Assembly (NCBI RefSeq): GCF_022394535.1
Contig: NZ_CP089414.1
Coordinates: 1,178,001-1,242,000 of the forward strand
DNA: 64,000 nucleotides
Direction: 5' to 3'
From: Dyella terrae
GTDB taxonomy: Bacteria; Pseudomonadota; Gammaproteobacteria; Xanthomonadales; Rhodanobacteraceae
Both the position numbers and the translations under genes were made by a program. Shown in pieces: positions 1 through 9,915 of this stretch (positions are counted from its first letter, which is position 1; each line of letters begins with the position of its first letter). The notes under the pieces are model-generated. The model made no database searches and had not been told where the DNA came from. It saw only the letters and a list, made by a program, of their open reading frames with translations.

Positions 1-1
1 C

Positions 2-451
2 GGCTCGGTTCGCCGGGTGATCTGTGGGAGCCCTGCCTATTTGGCGGCCCATGGCGTACCGACTCGTCCGCACGACCTCGCCGGACACCAGTGCATCAGT
101 TTCGAGGTGCTCGAATCCAAACGCGCGTGGACATTCCATTCGGACAAGGCGGAGTTGTCGGTGCCGGTGCATTCACGACTTGCCGTGAACACGGCAGAGG
201 CCGCCATCGCCGCCGCGATCCTTGGTGTCGGCTTGATACGCGTGCTGTCCTACCAGGTAGCCGACGCCGTACGTGACAACGCGCTTTCTGTGGTGCTCGA
301 CTCCTTCGAGTCGGCGCCCCAACCGATCCATCTGGTACACCGAGGGCAAGTGCCGCTGCCACTAAAGCTGCGCGCTTTTTTCGACTTCGTAACCCCACGC
401 CTGCGCGCACGCACCTTGCACCAACAAGTGGAACTTCCCGCTACCTCATAA
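2..451 (+). CDS. LysR-family transcriptional regulator, C-terminal part (5' end outside window)
   Basis: The open frame enters from the left edge (first full codon at base 2) and ends at 449-451, giving 149 residues. The reading RRVICGSPAYLAAHG near its start is the typical opening of the second half of a LysR effector-binding domain. It continues through GVGLIRVLSYQV, the usual late strand of that periplasmic-binding-protein-like fold. The N-terminal winged helix-turn-helix lies off the window, so target and effector cannot be inferred. LysR proteins commonly regulate a divergent neighbour, but the gene on the right is convergent, so any such partner lies upstream. An internal ATG at 17 only starts the visible part and is not a credible start. 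Confidence 0.85.
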   Translation, partial: GSVRRVICGSPAYLAAHGVPTRPHDLAGHQCISFEVLESKRAWTFHSDKAELSVPVHSRLAVNTAEAAIAAAILGVGLIRVLSYQVADAVRDNALSVVLDSFESAPQPIHLVHRGQVPLPLKLRAFFDFVTPRLRARTLHQQVELPATS

Positions 452-553
452 AACGTCGCATGCTGCGGCCCTATCTGCCACCTGCTGTGAAGCGCGGAAT
501 CGCCCTGGCAAAGTCCGCGACACATCCTTGTGCCGCGGCTGCGGGGAAACGGC

Positions 554-1291
554 TTAGAACGCCTTGGTAAAGCCCACGCTCAACGCGTTGTCGCTGAGGT
601 GGCTGGCGAACTGGCCCTGGTAATCCAGATACAGGCTCCACGATGCGCCAGCCTTGGCGCTGATGCGTGCGCCCACGGTTGCTGCACCACGGCCCAGGGA
701 ATCACCCGGCACCGCGAACACGGTGCCATCCTGCGTGGTTTCCCGCACCACCGGGGTGTTGCCGTTGCGCGTGTCGTAGCGATAGCCCACGTCGAACTGC
801 GGTACGTAGCTGACGCCTTGCGCCACGAACGCCGTGGCGAACGACACCTTTGCGTAGGGCTGCATGGTGTTGTAGGTGGTGTGCGCACCATTCACCCCAA
901 ACGCGGAGGCCAGCGGACTGGTGCTCGTCACGGTTTCGCTAAACGCGTCCAGTGTCTGGTGCTGATACAGCGCGCCCACGGCCGGCGTGATCTGCCACTG
1001 TGCCGCCGCCAGCGGCCATGCAGCCTGCACCGCAGCCGAGGTGATGTCGCCATCGGGCGAGGCCACGCCGTGGCCCAAGCCGGTCTGGCGATTCACGCGG
1101 TAGCTGTCACGCGCTGCGTCGAGCGTGCCCGACAACACCACCGGCCCGACGCTGCCGAACGCGTACAAGCCACCGTGCACGCTGTCGACGGAGCCGTTGC
1201 CGCCGTTGCGGTCATTGCCGTTGATGCGATTAAAGCCTGCTTCCACACCGATGTGCGCGACGTCCGCTACCGCATGATCCCAGCCCCCCCC
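554..1291 (-). other. Autotransporter beta-barrel segment of the broken gene, in its own frame
   Basis: Downstream of the G8 tract the minus strand reads WDHAVADVAHIGVEAGFN, then alternating amphipathic strands (VGPVVLSGTLDAARDSY, SYVPQFDVGYRYDT, SWSLYLDYQGQFAS) and a terminal FTKAF. This is the outer-membrane translocator domain of an autotransporter, including the C-terminal aromatic residue recognised by the BAM machinery. It has no credible start codon or ribosome binding site of its own, so it is the tail of the large gene and not a separate protein. Confidence 0.8.
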
Positions 1292-4200
1292 TGCAAACCA
1301 AATACGGTGCTGTTCAAACCGTTGTTGCCGGTAAGCGAATCGCTGCTGCCGCTGTACTGCACCCACAAACCGCTGTTGCATGCGGAGGTAACGGTATTGC
1401 TGTGCGCGGCATTCGCGGAGCCGCATGCCACTTCGGTGGAGCGCAGCGTCGCGTCGAGCACACTCGTCAGCGATTGCTGACCCACCAGGTTGACGCTGCG
1501 CATCAGGTTGGCATACAGACCGCCGTCAGCCGGTGCGATCACCTTGACCGTTGTCGCCGGAGGCGTGGTGGTCGGAGGCGTCGTTGCATCGCCTGCCAAC
1601 GTCAAATCCACCTGCGTCGCGCTGTAGCTCACCTTGGGATCAAGCGCTGTCGGCACCGAACCGGTGGCGTTGACCGAAGCAAATTGCCCGCTCACTGCCT
1701 TGGCCTGCACCAGCGCGTACGTCGTGCTGTTGTAGGTGCCCGGCGCGTAGATCAGGTTCAACGTACCGGCGAGGCTGGCGTTGCCGTTCACCAGCAACTG
1801 CGAAGCCGCCGTCGGGGTTACATCGATCTGCAATGCGCCGTCGCTGTTCTGCGTGTAGTTGCCATTGATGGTGAGCACACCAACGGAGCCGCCCGGCCAC
1901 ACGATGCCATCGTTGATCACATTGCCGTCAATCGTGCCGTGGCCGCGCAGGGTGCCGCCGCTTTCCACGTTCACTTGCGTGGTGGTGAGTTTGGCGGTGC
2001 TGCCGGAATTGGCGTCGCCAACTTCCAGCGTGCCCTTGGTGAGCGTGGTGGCGCCGGCGATGGTGTCGACACCATTCAAGATCTGCGTGTCGCCACCCTG
2101 CACGGCGAGCGTGCTGGCGATGACCGTGCCGGTAAAGGTGCTGCTACCGCCCGTGCTCAGCGTCAACGCATGGCTGCCGGTGGTGACGGTGCCAGTGCCG
2201 GTCAAGGACCCCAGCACCACGTTGCTGGTGATCGCCGAGAGATCCAGCGTGCCCTGCTGCACGTTCCAGGCAAGACCGCTCACCAACGTACCGGTGAGAG
2301 ACCAGGTGCTGCTACCGGTTTTCTCGTAGGTGTTGAAGCCGTAGTACTGGCTGGTGCTGCCGTTGTAGCCAGTCGGTGCACTGGCAACGATCTGCGACGC
2401 GTTGAACGTGGCATTCGTGTTGCCGCCGAAAGCAAGCGTATCGCCACCCTTTGTGCTGCCGCTGGTGGAAATCACATTGCCGATAAAGCTGTAGCCGCTT
2501 TCCAGCACCAACGTGTTGCCGCCGCCAGAGAAGTTCACCGCATCGGCCTGCGCGCCCTTGCCGCCGTTGGCAACACCACCTTCGATGATGCCGGCGTTGA
2601 TCACCGTGCTGCCGCCGGTGGAGACCACGCCCACACCACCCAGGCCCGCGATGCCGCTGGCGCCATTGGCACCTGTTGTGCCGGCAGCACCATACGCACC
2701 GCCATAACCATTGCTGCCACTGGGGCCCGTGGCGCCAGGGGGGAAAGCCAAGCGCGCCACCGGGGCCGCCAGCACCACCTATACCCGCCGTACCGCCGGT
2801 ACCGGCTCCGCCACCGGCACCGCCTTGTCCCCCCACACCGGCCCCGCCACCATCGCCACCCCAGATCTTGCCTGTATTGGTAAGGGTGAAGTTGCTGCCG
2901 GCGACGCCGACACCACCGGTGCCGCCGTTGCCACCATTGCCGCCATTGCCACCGACGCCGCCGTTACCGCCGACGCCGCCATCGCCACCATTGCCACCCG
3001 CGCCACCGTTACCGCCTGGCGTGCCCGGGAATGGGATTCCACCTGGGCCGAGAAAGCCGGGAGTACCAACGGTGCCCATGGTGCCCGAGCCGCCTGCACC
3101 GCCACTGCCACCGAAACCACCATTGCCGCCGCTGCCACCGTTACCGCCATCGCCGCCATAGCCGCCGATCCGGCCGGAGATGCTGCCGGTGTTGACCAGG
3201 GCGAAGTTGCTGCCGCTGACGCCGGCACCGCCCGTGGCGCCATTGCCGCCGTTTCCGCCATTGGCGCCAGCCGTGCCATTGCCGCCGATGCCACCATTGC
3301 CGCCGGCGCTTCCGCTAAAGAGTCCGCCCGGCACGCCAGCTGCGCCGGTGCTGCCGACGTTGCCAGCCGCTCCGTTGGTGCCGGTGTCGCCGCCGCCACC
3401 CGCGCCACCAAAGATGCCGCCCGCATTGGTAATGGTGGACTGAGTGCTGCTGGCTTCCACCATGACACCTGCGCCGCCAACGCCTGCGTCACCGTAGGCG
3501 TTGTTGCCTCCACCAATACTGCCGTCGATACCGCCAGTACTGGCATTGGTCAAACTGAAGGCGCTGCCGTCGACACCGGCACCGCCGACACCGCCCGCGC
3601 CGCTCACACCACCGGTGCCTTGCGTATAGCCGCCGCTGCCGCCTATCAGATTGCCGGCGTTGTTCACGGTGAAGCCACTGCCTTGCACGCCGGCACCGCC
3701 CGCACCACCGCTCGCGGCGCCGATACCCTGGCCATAGGTGTAACCGCCACCGCCACCGGTAACGCGCGCCCGCACGGCATTAGTCACGGTGAAGCCAGTG
3801 CCGCTAATGCCCGCGCCACCCGCAGCACCGCTGGTGTTCAGGCTGCTGCCACCATTACCTCCCTCGATGCGGTTGGCATTGGTCACAGTAAACCCGGCGC
3901 CGGTCACGCCCGCGCCACCCGCGCCCGCACTGCCCGTGCTACTGGAGGAGTAACCGCCCCCACCACCTTCGACCAGGCCGCTGTTGTTCAGCGTGTTGCC
4001 CATGCTGCTGGCCCCGAAATGGACGCCTGCACTACCGGCGCCGTTCGATACGGCATTACCACCCTGAAGTGAACCGGCGGTGGCGACAGTGGCGGTAAAG
4101 CCTGCGCCTGAAACGCCCGCGTTGCCGTTGCTGCCGAACAACCAGCCGTTGTTGACCACTAGGTTGGTGCCGGCAGCCATGGCGATGGAGAGGTTGGCCA

Positions 4201-5479
4201 GCTGGCCTTGGTACTGGGCGTTACCGATCTGCAAAGTACCGCCCTGCACGGTGATGACACCCTGCAGCGGTTCGTAATTGGCGAGCACCAAGGTGCCCGC
4301 GTCGGTCTTGGTGAAGCCGTCGTTGCCGCTGAGCTGGGTCTGTACGACGGCGGTCATGCCCGCACTGGCGCTGCTGCCGTTACCCACGCGGATGATCGGG
4401 GCGACGCTGGTGCCGTTGCTGGTCGTGGGATCCAGCTGGATCGCGCCACCGGACAGTGTGTAGCCGTCCACGGCGAACTGCATGCCGGTGGCATTCACGC
4501 TGAGGGTGTTGACGCTTACCGTGCCCGCCGTGCCGCCGAAAACAGCGAAGCTGTCTTGTGTCCACGGGCCGTTGGGTATGGCGGCGGTGGCGTTCGTCCA
4601 ATTACCCGTGTTGGCGCCGGAGATGCCCCACGTACCGCTGCCGCCACCCATTTGCGTGGCGTTCGCCTGACCATTGGCGTTCCAGTAGTTGAGCGTGTAG
4701 CCGGTGGTGTCGATCAGGTTGACCTGGTTCTGCCCGGTAAGCACTTGCAAGGCCAGACTTTGCCCCACCGGCGTGTTGCCCAGCGTGAGGCCGGAGCCAC
4801 TTTGCGAGAGGCCGCCCGTGTACGTGAATACGTTATAGATGCCCGGCCCCATGTTGCCGGCATTGATCACATTGAGCGTGGCGCCCGCCAGGGTGAGGCC
4901 ACCGTTTACCTGGATGCTGTCACCGATGCCTGCGCTCTGGAAGCTGCTGCCCGGTGCGCCAAATGCAAGATTGAAGGCGCTGCCTGCGTTGGCGACGAGG
5001 GAGCCGTTGACGGTGAACCTGCTCAGCGAGGTATCGCCAGCGATGCCTGCGCCGCCCAGGGTCAGGTAGCTGCCGCCTTCCAGCGTCACGCTACCGACGC
5101 CGCCATGACCACCCAGCGTGCCGCCGCTATTCACTAGCACGGTGCCGGCCAACGTGGCGCCGGTGTGCGAGGCATCACCCACCTGCAAGGTAGCGCCGGT
5201 CCCCACGCCGGTCGGGCCGGTATAGGTATTGACGCCATTGAGGGTTTCCATGCCGCCAGCAAGGGAAAGGTAGCCGTTCGTGCCGCTGATGACGCCGTTG
5301 AACAAACCATTGACCGGGTGGAGCGTGAGTCCATAACTGCCCAGGCTCACGGTGCCGGCACCGTCGAGTGATCCGATCGAGGTCGAATGGCCCTGGGAAA
5401 TGTCGAAGGTGGCGCCATTGGCGACGTACACGCCAGACGACGCAGCGATGCTGCCGCCAGACAGCAACTGCAACGTGCC

Positions 5480-6045
5480 GCTATTGATGGTGGTGGCGCC
5501 GGTGTAAGTGTTGGCGCCCGCCAGCGCCACGGCGCCGCCGCCCGCGCTATCCGTCACGGTCAGGCCGCCAGTGCCGCCGATCGCTTGCAAGATCCCCGTG
5601 TCGTTGCCGTTGGCGTCGATGGTGCCGCCGCCGGCATCGAGCGTGATCGCACGCGTGCTGGCGAGATTGAAGCTGCTGCCCAATTGCAGCGTGCCACCGT
5701 TGAACGCAAGACTACCGTTGGGATTACCGAGGGCGGCATCTGAGGACACCGATAACGTGCCACCGTTGATCGCGGTGCCGCCGGTGTACGCGTTGGCGCC
5801 CGCCAGCGTCAGCTTACCGCCGCCCGTGTTGTCTGCCACGGTCAGGCCGCCCACGCCAGCAATCGACTGAGAAATCGTGGTGGCGTTGCCGTTGGTGTCG
5901 ATGGTGCCGCCACCCGCATCGAGCGTGATCACGCGCGTGCTGGCAAGGTTGAAGCTGCTGCCGAATTGCAGCGTGCCGCCATCGAACGTAAGGCTGCCGC
6001 CATGGTCACCGAGGTTGGCGTCGGAGGACACCGACAACGTGCCGC
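5480..6045 (-). repeat. Two tandem copies of a ~282-bp direct repeat within the autotransporter passenger
   Basis: Identical anchor words recur exactly 282 bases apart (for example at 5654 and 5936, and at 5742 and 6024). The unit encodes 94 residues: a LSVSSDAxLG turn, a GGTLQxGSSFNLASTR strand, an ITLDAGGGTIDxNGN strand and the LAGANxYTG passenger-associated motif. A third, shorter and more diverged copy of the last motif lies just downstream in the gene (about 5430-5520). In-frame tandem repeats of this size can expand or contract by recombination and change passenger length. Confidence 0.75.
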
Positions 6046-7508
6046 CGGAGATCGTCCAAGGTGTTACCGCGGCGGTGACATTCGTCAGGGTCCAGGTGCT
6101 GGTGCCGGTTTTTGCGTAGCTGTCGAAACCCGTGAACGGACTGCCTGCACTACCGATGCTGGACACATCGAAGCTTGCGTTGGTGCTGCCGCCCAGTGCG
6201 AGCGTGTTGCCGTTGCCGGATACGGAAACCACCGTACCGGTGAAGCTATAACCGTGGTCGAGCTCCAGCGTGTTGTTGGTGCCGGTGATATCCACGGCAT
6301 CGTTCTGGTAGTTGCCCGAGGAATCCAGGCCGCCGGTACCGCCGCTGATAATGCCGCTGGTAGCCAGCGTGTTGTTGCTGCCTGAAATGCCAACGCCAAC
6401 ACCACCAGGCCCAACGACGGAGCCACCACCGCCCACACCGGCGGCAATGCTGCCGGTATTGCTTACCGAGTTACTGTTGCCCGTGATGCTCAAGCCGGCG
6501 CCACCTGCGCCACCGCTACCGATCTGTCCGCCAGCTTTGGCAACACCCGCATCGCCACCTTGGCCGCCAACAATGCTGCCGCTATTGGACAGCTGATTAC
6601 CGGCACCACCGAGACTAAGCCCCATGCCACCGCCGCCACCGCCGCCGGTATAGGCACTGTAGGCGCCAGCGCCGCCCTTGCCACCCGTGATCGTTCCTGC
6701 GTTCGTCACCGAAGCATTGGCGATAGCAACGCTCACACCGGCGCCGCCGCCACCACCGCCGCCACCTACGACCCATGCGGCGCCGCTTCCTTGACCAGCC
6801 CCCATCGCGGGAGCATCGCCACCGGCACCGCCAATGACCATCACTCCGCTGCCAAGGGTGGTGCTACCCGTGGCGACGATGCCTGGATTGCCGCCGCCAC
6901 CGCCGGTATTACCGCTGCCGCCGCCAGCGCCGCTACCGCCACCGCCATAAACCCCACCACCACCGCCATTGCCAACACGGTTGAATCCGGCACTGGCACC
7001 GAACCCACCATTGCCACCGAAAGCACCGCCCACGCCCGGGCTCGAAAAAATCGCACCCGTGCCGCTTCCGACTGCCAACGGACTTCCGCCCGCCCCGTAG
7101 CCAGCCGCCCCGGAGCCACCCGCACCGCCAATGGAACTGGTCGAACCGGTGCAGGAGCCCGTCAACGTGCCCGACGTCTGTGTGCAGGTCTGCGCCAAGG
7201 TCGGCAACGTCACCGTAGCGAGTGCGAGGCCCACCGCCGCCGCCAGCAGGCGCGACTTCAGGCCAAGCCTCGGCAACGTATCCACGCCACCGACAACCAC
7301 ACCACCGGGTGCGCTCGCCAGCTCGGAGACCACTTGCGGCACGCCGAGCGTGCGATTGAAAACGATGCGGTAGATGCGGTTCATGGTGTAGCCCCTGTGA
7401 TATTGCGGTGTTGTTGGCGTTGGTTTTTTCGCTCGCTATGCCGGCGAGCGCGGGGATCGAGCGACTTCAAGTCAGGCAGTGCAGAAACCAAGGAATGACA
7501 AACAAGCG

Positions 7509-8324
7509 TCAGACCACGCGTACGCCGCGCGGATTAAGGTTCGGATCCAACCAAAAGGCGTCGTTGGCAAAGCGGTTGAACACATCCGGTGGCAGGATCG
7601 TGTTGCGCTCATTGGCTTTCACGCGCGGCCGCACAGCGTGCAGCCCGGGCGTACCGGCCTTGGCGTCAAACTCGCTGGCGTCGTAGCGAAGGTTGTTGAT
7701 GTCGTGCGCGAACGCGGGTTCGCCGAGAAAGTCGTACACGGCAGCGATCGCACGCGCCGGATCGCTGGTCAGCGTCTCGTAGCGCAACAGCATCAGGTTG
7801 GTGGTGTCGTCACCGTAGAACGCTTCTTTCAATGCGTTGTAGGCGTAACCCACCATGCCGTCGCCATTGGCCAGACCTTCAGCGCGCGTATAAACGGTGC
7901 CGCCGGCCTGGTAATTGAAAATGGACGAAGGCTGGAAGGCGTTCTTGCGTACCAGTTGCTCGATGCTGTCGATGATCCACGACACATGCCGCACACAGGC
8001 AATCACCTTGCCCTGCGGGAACAGCTGCTTGAGCTGAGGCAGCTTGCTGCACCAGGCGCGATTGGTGTCGAACACGACTTCGGCGCTGTACTCGGGACCG
8101 TAGTAGTTGTCGAACAGGCCTTTGAGCATGCGGCGACGCTGTTCGTCGGAAACGAATACGGAGTACTCGTTGCGGCCGCTCAGTTCGCCCAGCATCGTGG
8201 TGAAGGCGCCGCCGATGGGGCCACTCATGCCCGCATGGAAGCGCGGGTTCTGGCTCAGAATGGCTGACAGCAACGTTGACCCGGACCTGGGCAGGCCCGA
8301 AATAAAGTGAAACCGGCGATCCAT
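7509..8324 (-). CDS. Sulfotransferase-family protein
   Basis: The protein has 271 residues from the ATG at 8324. That start is preferred over an upstream TTG because AGGGGAG sits a few bases before it. Residues 10-17 read GLPRSGST, the 5'-phosphosulfate-binding loop of PAPS-dependent sulfotransferases. A second conserved region, KVIACVRHVSWIIDSIE, corresponds to the 3'-phosphate-binding strand-loop-helix. The family transfers sulfate from PAPS to a hydroxyl or amine of a sugar, lipid, peptide or small molecule; the acceptor here is unknown. No signal peptide or membrane segment is visible, so it should be cytoplasmic. It lies upstream of the autotransporter on the same strand with about 125 bases between them, so co-transcription is possible but unproven. 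Confidence 0.8.
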   Translation of the reverse strand: MDRRFHFISGLPRSGSTLLSAILSQNPRFHAGMSGPIGGAFTTMLGELSGRNEYSVFVSDEQRRRMLKGLFDNYYGPEYSAEVVFDTNRAWCSKLPQLKQLFPQGKVIACVRHVSWIIDSIEQLVRKNAFQPSSIFNYQAGGTVYTRAEGLANGDGMVGYAYNALKEAFYGDDTTNLMLLRYETLTSDPARAIAAVYDFLGEPAFAHDINNLRYDASEFDAKAGTPGLHAVRPRVKANERNTILPPDVFNRFANDAFWLDPNLNPRGVRVV

Positions 8325-8577
8325 TAGCTCCCCTGAAAGCTCTGGCAAAAAACCCCGGACACGACCAGCCCCCGCCGCATCGCGCCGTTCATTTATGTGA
8401 AATTGATCACGCCCACTGGGCTTGCGGGGATGCTAGGTGATAGGCAGAGGGAGGGACATGTCTGTGCGTCTCAGGTTTAGGACGCACGGATAAGAAACGC
8501 GCGGCGATGTCAGACCGCTGTTCCAGCGACGCGCCGTCACGTCGACCGAAGGATTTTGTGAGTCGTCGATGCGCGTA

Positions 8578-9384
8578 CTAGGGAAGCACTTTCGCGAGAA
8601 AGGCGAGCACCACGCGATTGAACTCGTCCGGCCTTTGCAGCGGCGCAAAGTGGCTCACACCCCGCAAAATGATCAACTCTGCGCCCGGAATACTCTGCGC
8701 CAGATACTCGGCATACTCAGGTTTAATGAATTCATCGTGCTCGCTCTGCACCACCACGACCGGTACGCGGATCGTGGCGAGGCGATCAGCACCGTAGTTG
8801 GGCTGCGTTTTCATCATTTCAGTGATGGATCCAACGAAAGCATTGAAATCGTTGGGCGTGCTGGAGAGTTGTGCGTAATCGTTAGCATGACGACTGAAAC
8901 AGCGTTCAATGAGCGGCGTGGACACAAACTCCTTCGTACCGCTCGGGTCCATATTGCACCCGAAGAAAAAGACTCCCGCCACCCGCTCAGGCGCTTGCAT
9001 GCCAACGATGAGCGCGATACACGCACCATCGCTCCAACCGATGAGTGCCGCTTTCTCAAGCCGCAGGATGTCCATCACAGCTAGGACATCGGAAGCCATC
9101 AACTCGTACGAGTAAGGCTGCGAATCGCGGGTGCTCCTGCCATGCCCGCGACTGTCGATCAGCACGACACAGTGACCCGCCTCGACCAAAGTGGGGATCT
9201 GATAACCCCAGTTGCCACTATGACCTAAGCCACCGTGGAGCAGAATGACCGGAGGGCCTTCGCCGTAAGTTGCGTACCAGATCCGGGCGCCGTCGTGATC
9301 GATGTAGGCCGATGCAAGTTCCGGCGGAAGCGCGGCTGCACCCTGTACTTCGAACCGCTGAAGGTTATCGTCGTGGGCGTGCAT
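8578..9384 (-). CDS. Alpha/beta-hydrolase fold protein
   Basis: The protein has 268 residues from the ATG at 9384, chosen because GAGGA lies five bases upstream; a longer frame exists but lacks a ribosome binding site. It has the oxyanion-hole strand LLHGG at 48-52, the nucleophile elbow GWSDG with Ser118, an acid in QSEHDEF and the catalytic His in GVSHFAP. This is the complete triad of a classical hydrolase with no signal peptide, so it is probably cytoplasmic. Related proteins act as esterases, 3-oxoadipate-enol-lactonase-like enzymes or haloperoxidase-like hydrolases; the substrate cannot be read from sequence. It appears to be a single-gene unit, about 250 bases from the sulfotransferase gene. 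Confidence 0.85.
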   Translation of the reverse strand: MHAHDDNLQRFEVQGAAALPPELASAYIDHDGARIWYATYGEGPPVILLHGGLGHSGNWGYQIPTLVEAGHCVVLIDSRGHGRSTRDSQPYSYELMASDVLAVMDILRLEKAALIGWSDGACIALIVGMQAPERVAGVFFFGCNMDPSGTKEFVSTPLIERCFSRHANDYAQLSSTPNDFNAFVGSITEMMKTQPNYGADRLATIRVPVVVVQSEHDEFIKPEYAEYLAQSIPGAELIILRGVSHFAPLQRPDEFNRVVLAFLAKVLP

Positions 9385-9915
9385 GGGGATCCTCAGGCAA
9401 GAAGAAAGGTTGGAATGCATGCTTAGACTCGTTGCGGATTTCCCGGGAATGCCTCCGGTCAGGGAACCACATCAACTGGAAAAGCTCACTCGTATCCATG
9501 GCGGCTCCCATCCCCAGGACCTCAAAACGGAATGTCTGTTTTTGGTCTGCACACAGCTTGTTTGTACACCGAGAATAAAGGGTTCGCGACGACGCCCCGC
9601 TTTTGGCTCGGTTCCCCGGCGTCCATATTGTCCCAGGACCTGCTTGGACAGGCTCTTCAAATCAATCGCCGTGAAGCATTGCTCACCCATAGCAACAGAC
9701 GTCCACGTGCTTCCGGCGGAACGCTGGCCGGGGCACAGCAATGACCAACGACACATTTGTCGTCAATCGCAGTGGCGCTAGCCTTCCTTGTGGAGCAATG
9801 AGCAGGAACCGGACGCCATGTGAGGCGATGCTATGGCGGGCTGCGCTTTGGCATCTCGCAACGAGTCACGGGTGTCTGCAGCCTTCCAGGCGATGGAACC
9901 TAAAAAGGATTGAAC
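9385..9915. other. Intergenic region without a supported gene
   Basis: About 530 bases separate two divergent hydrolase genes. Several short open frames exist on both strands, but none has a coding-like composition, a recognisable domain or a convincing ribosome binding site apart from the one serving the gene at 9916. Promoters for both flanking genes should lie here, but I see no consensus hexamer pair strong enough to mark. Confidence 0.5.

Larger units (their letters stand above)
554..7384 (-). pseudogene. Giant glycine-rich autotransporter (type V secretion), reading frame broken twice
   Basis: The N-terminus is an extended signal peptide region (MNRIYRIVFNRTLGVPQVVSELA) followed by a hydrophobic signal ending LPTLAQ at about residue 65. 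The passenger has long Gly/Ala/Asn-rich tracts (GGxGG) and beta-helix repeats of the passenger-associated type (LAGANxYTGxTxINxGTL). The C-terminus is an autotransporter beta-barrel ending in Phe (FTKAF), which would insert in the outer membrane and display the passenger. The gene is not one frame. The first frame runs 7384 to about 2743, then a C6 tract (minus strand, 2738-2743) shifts it. The second runs to a G8 tract (1284-1291) and stops at 1267, while the barrel lies in a third frame. One fewer C and one more G (or two fewer G) would restore about 2276 residues. As read, the barrel cannot be made from the first start. Sequencing error, decay or phase variation are all possible. A short Shine-Dalgarno (CAGGGG) precedes the start. 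Confidence 0.85.

Noticed and set aside
2770..3960. Apparent tandem short repeats that might look like a CRISPR or minisatellite array
   Set aside because: The period is three to nine bases and follows Gly-Gly-Asn/Ala codons of the passenger. There are no conserved repeats with unique spacers and no cas genes.
1402..4072. Long plus-strand open frames (1402-2883, 2711-4072, 530-1480) opposite the autotransporter
   Set aside because: They are shadows of the Gly-rich minus-strand gene: the GGC/GCC codon pattern keeps the opposite strand open. Translations are low-complexity His/Arg/Ala or Thr/Ala strings without motifs or ribosome binding sites.
9383..9781. 132-residue plus-strand frame in the gap before the exported hydrolase
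   Set aside because: Composition is not coding-like (many Arg, Cys and Pro, no core), there is no ribosome binding site, and it runs over the start region of the divergent hydrolase gene.
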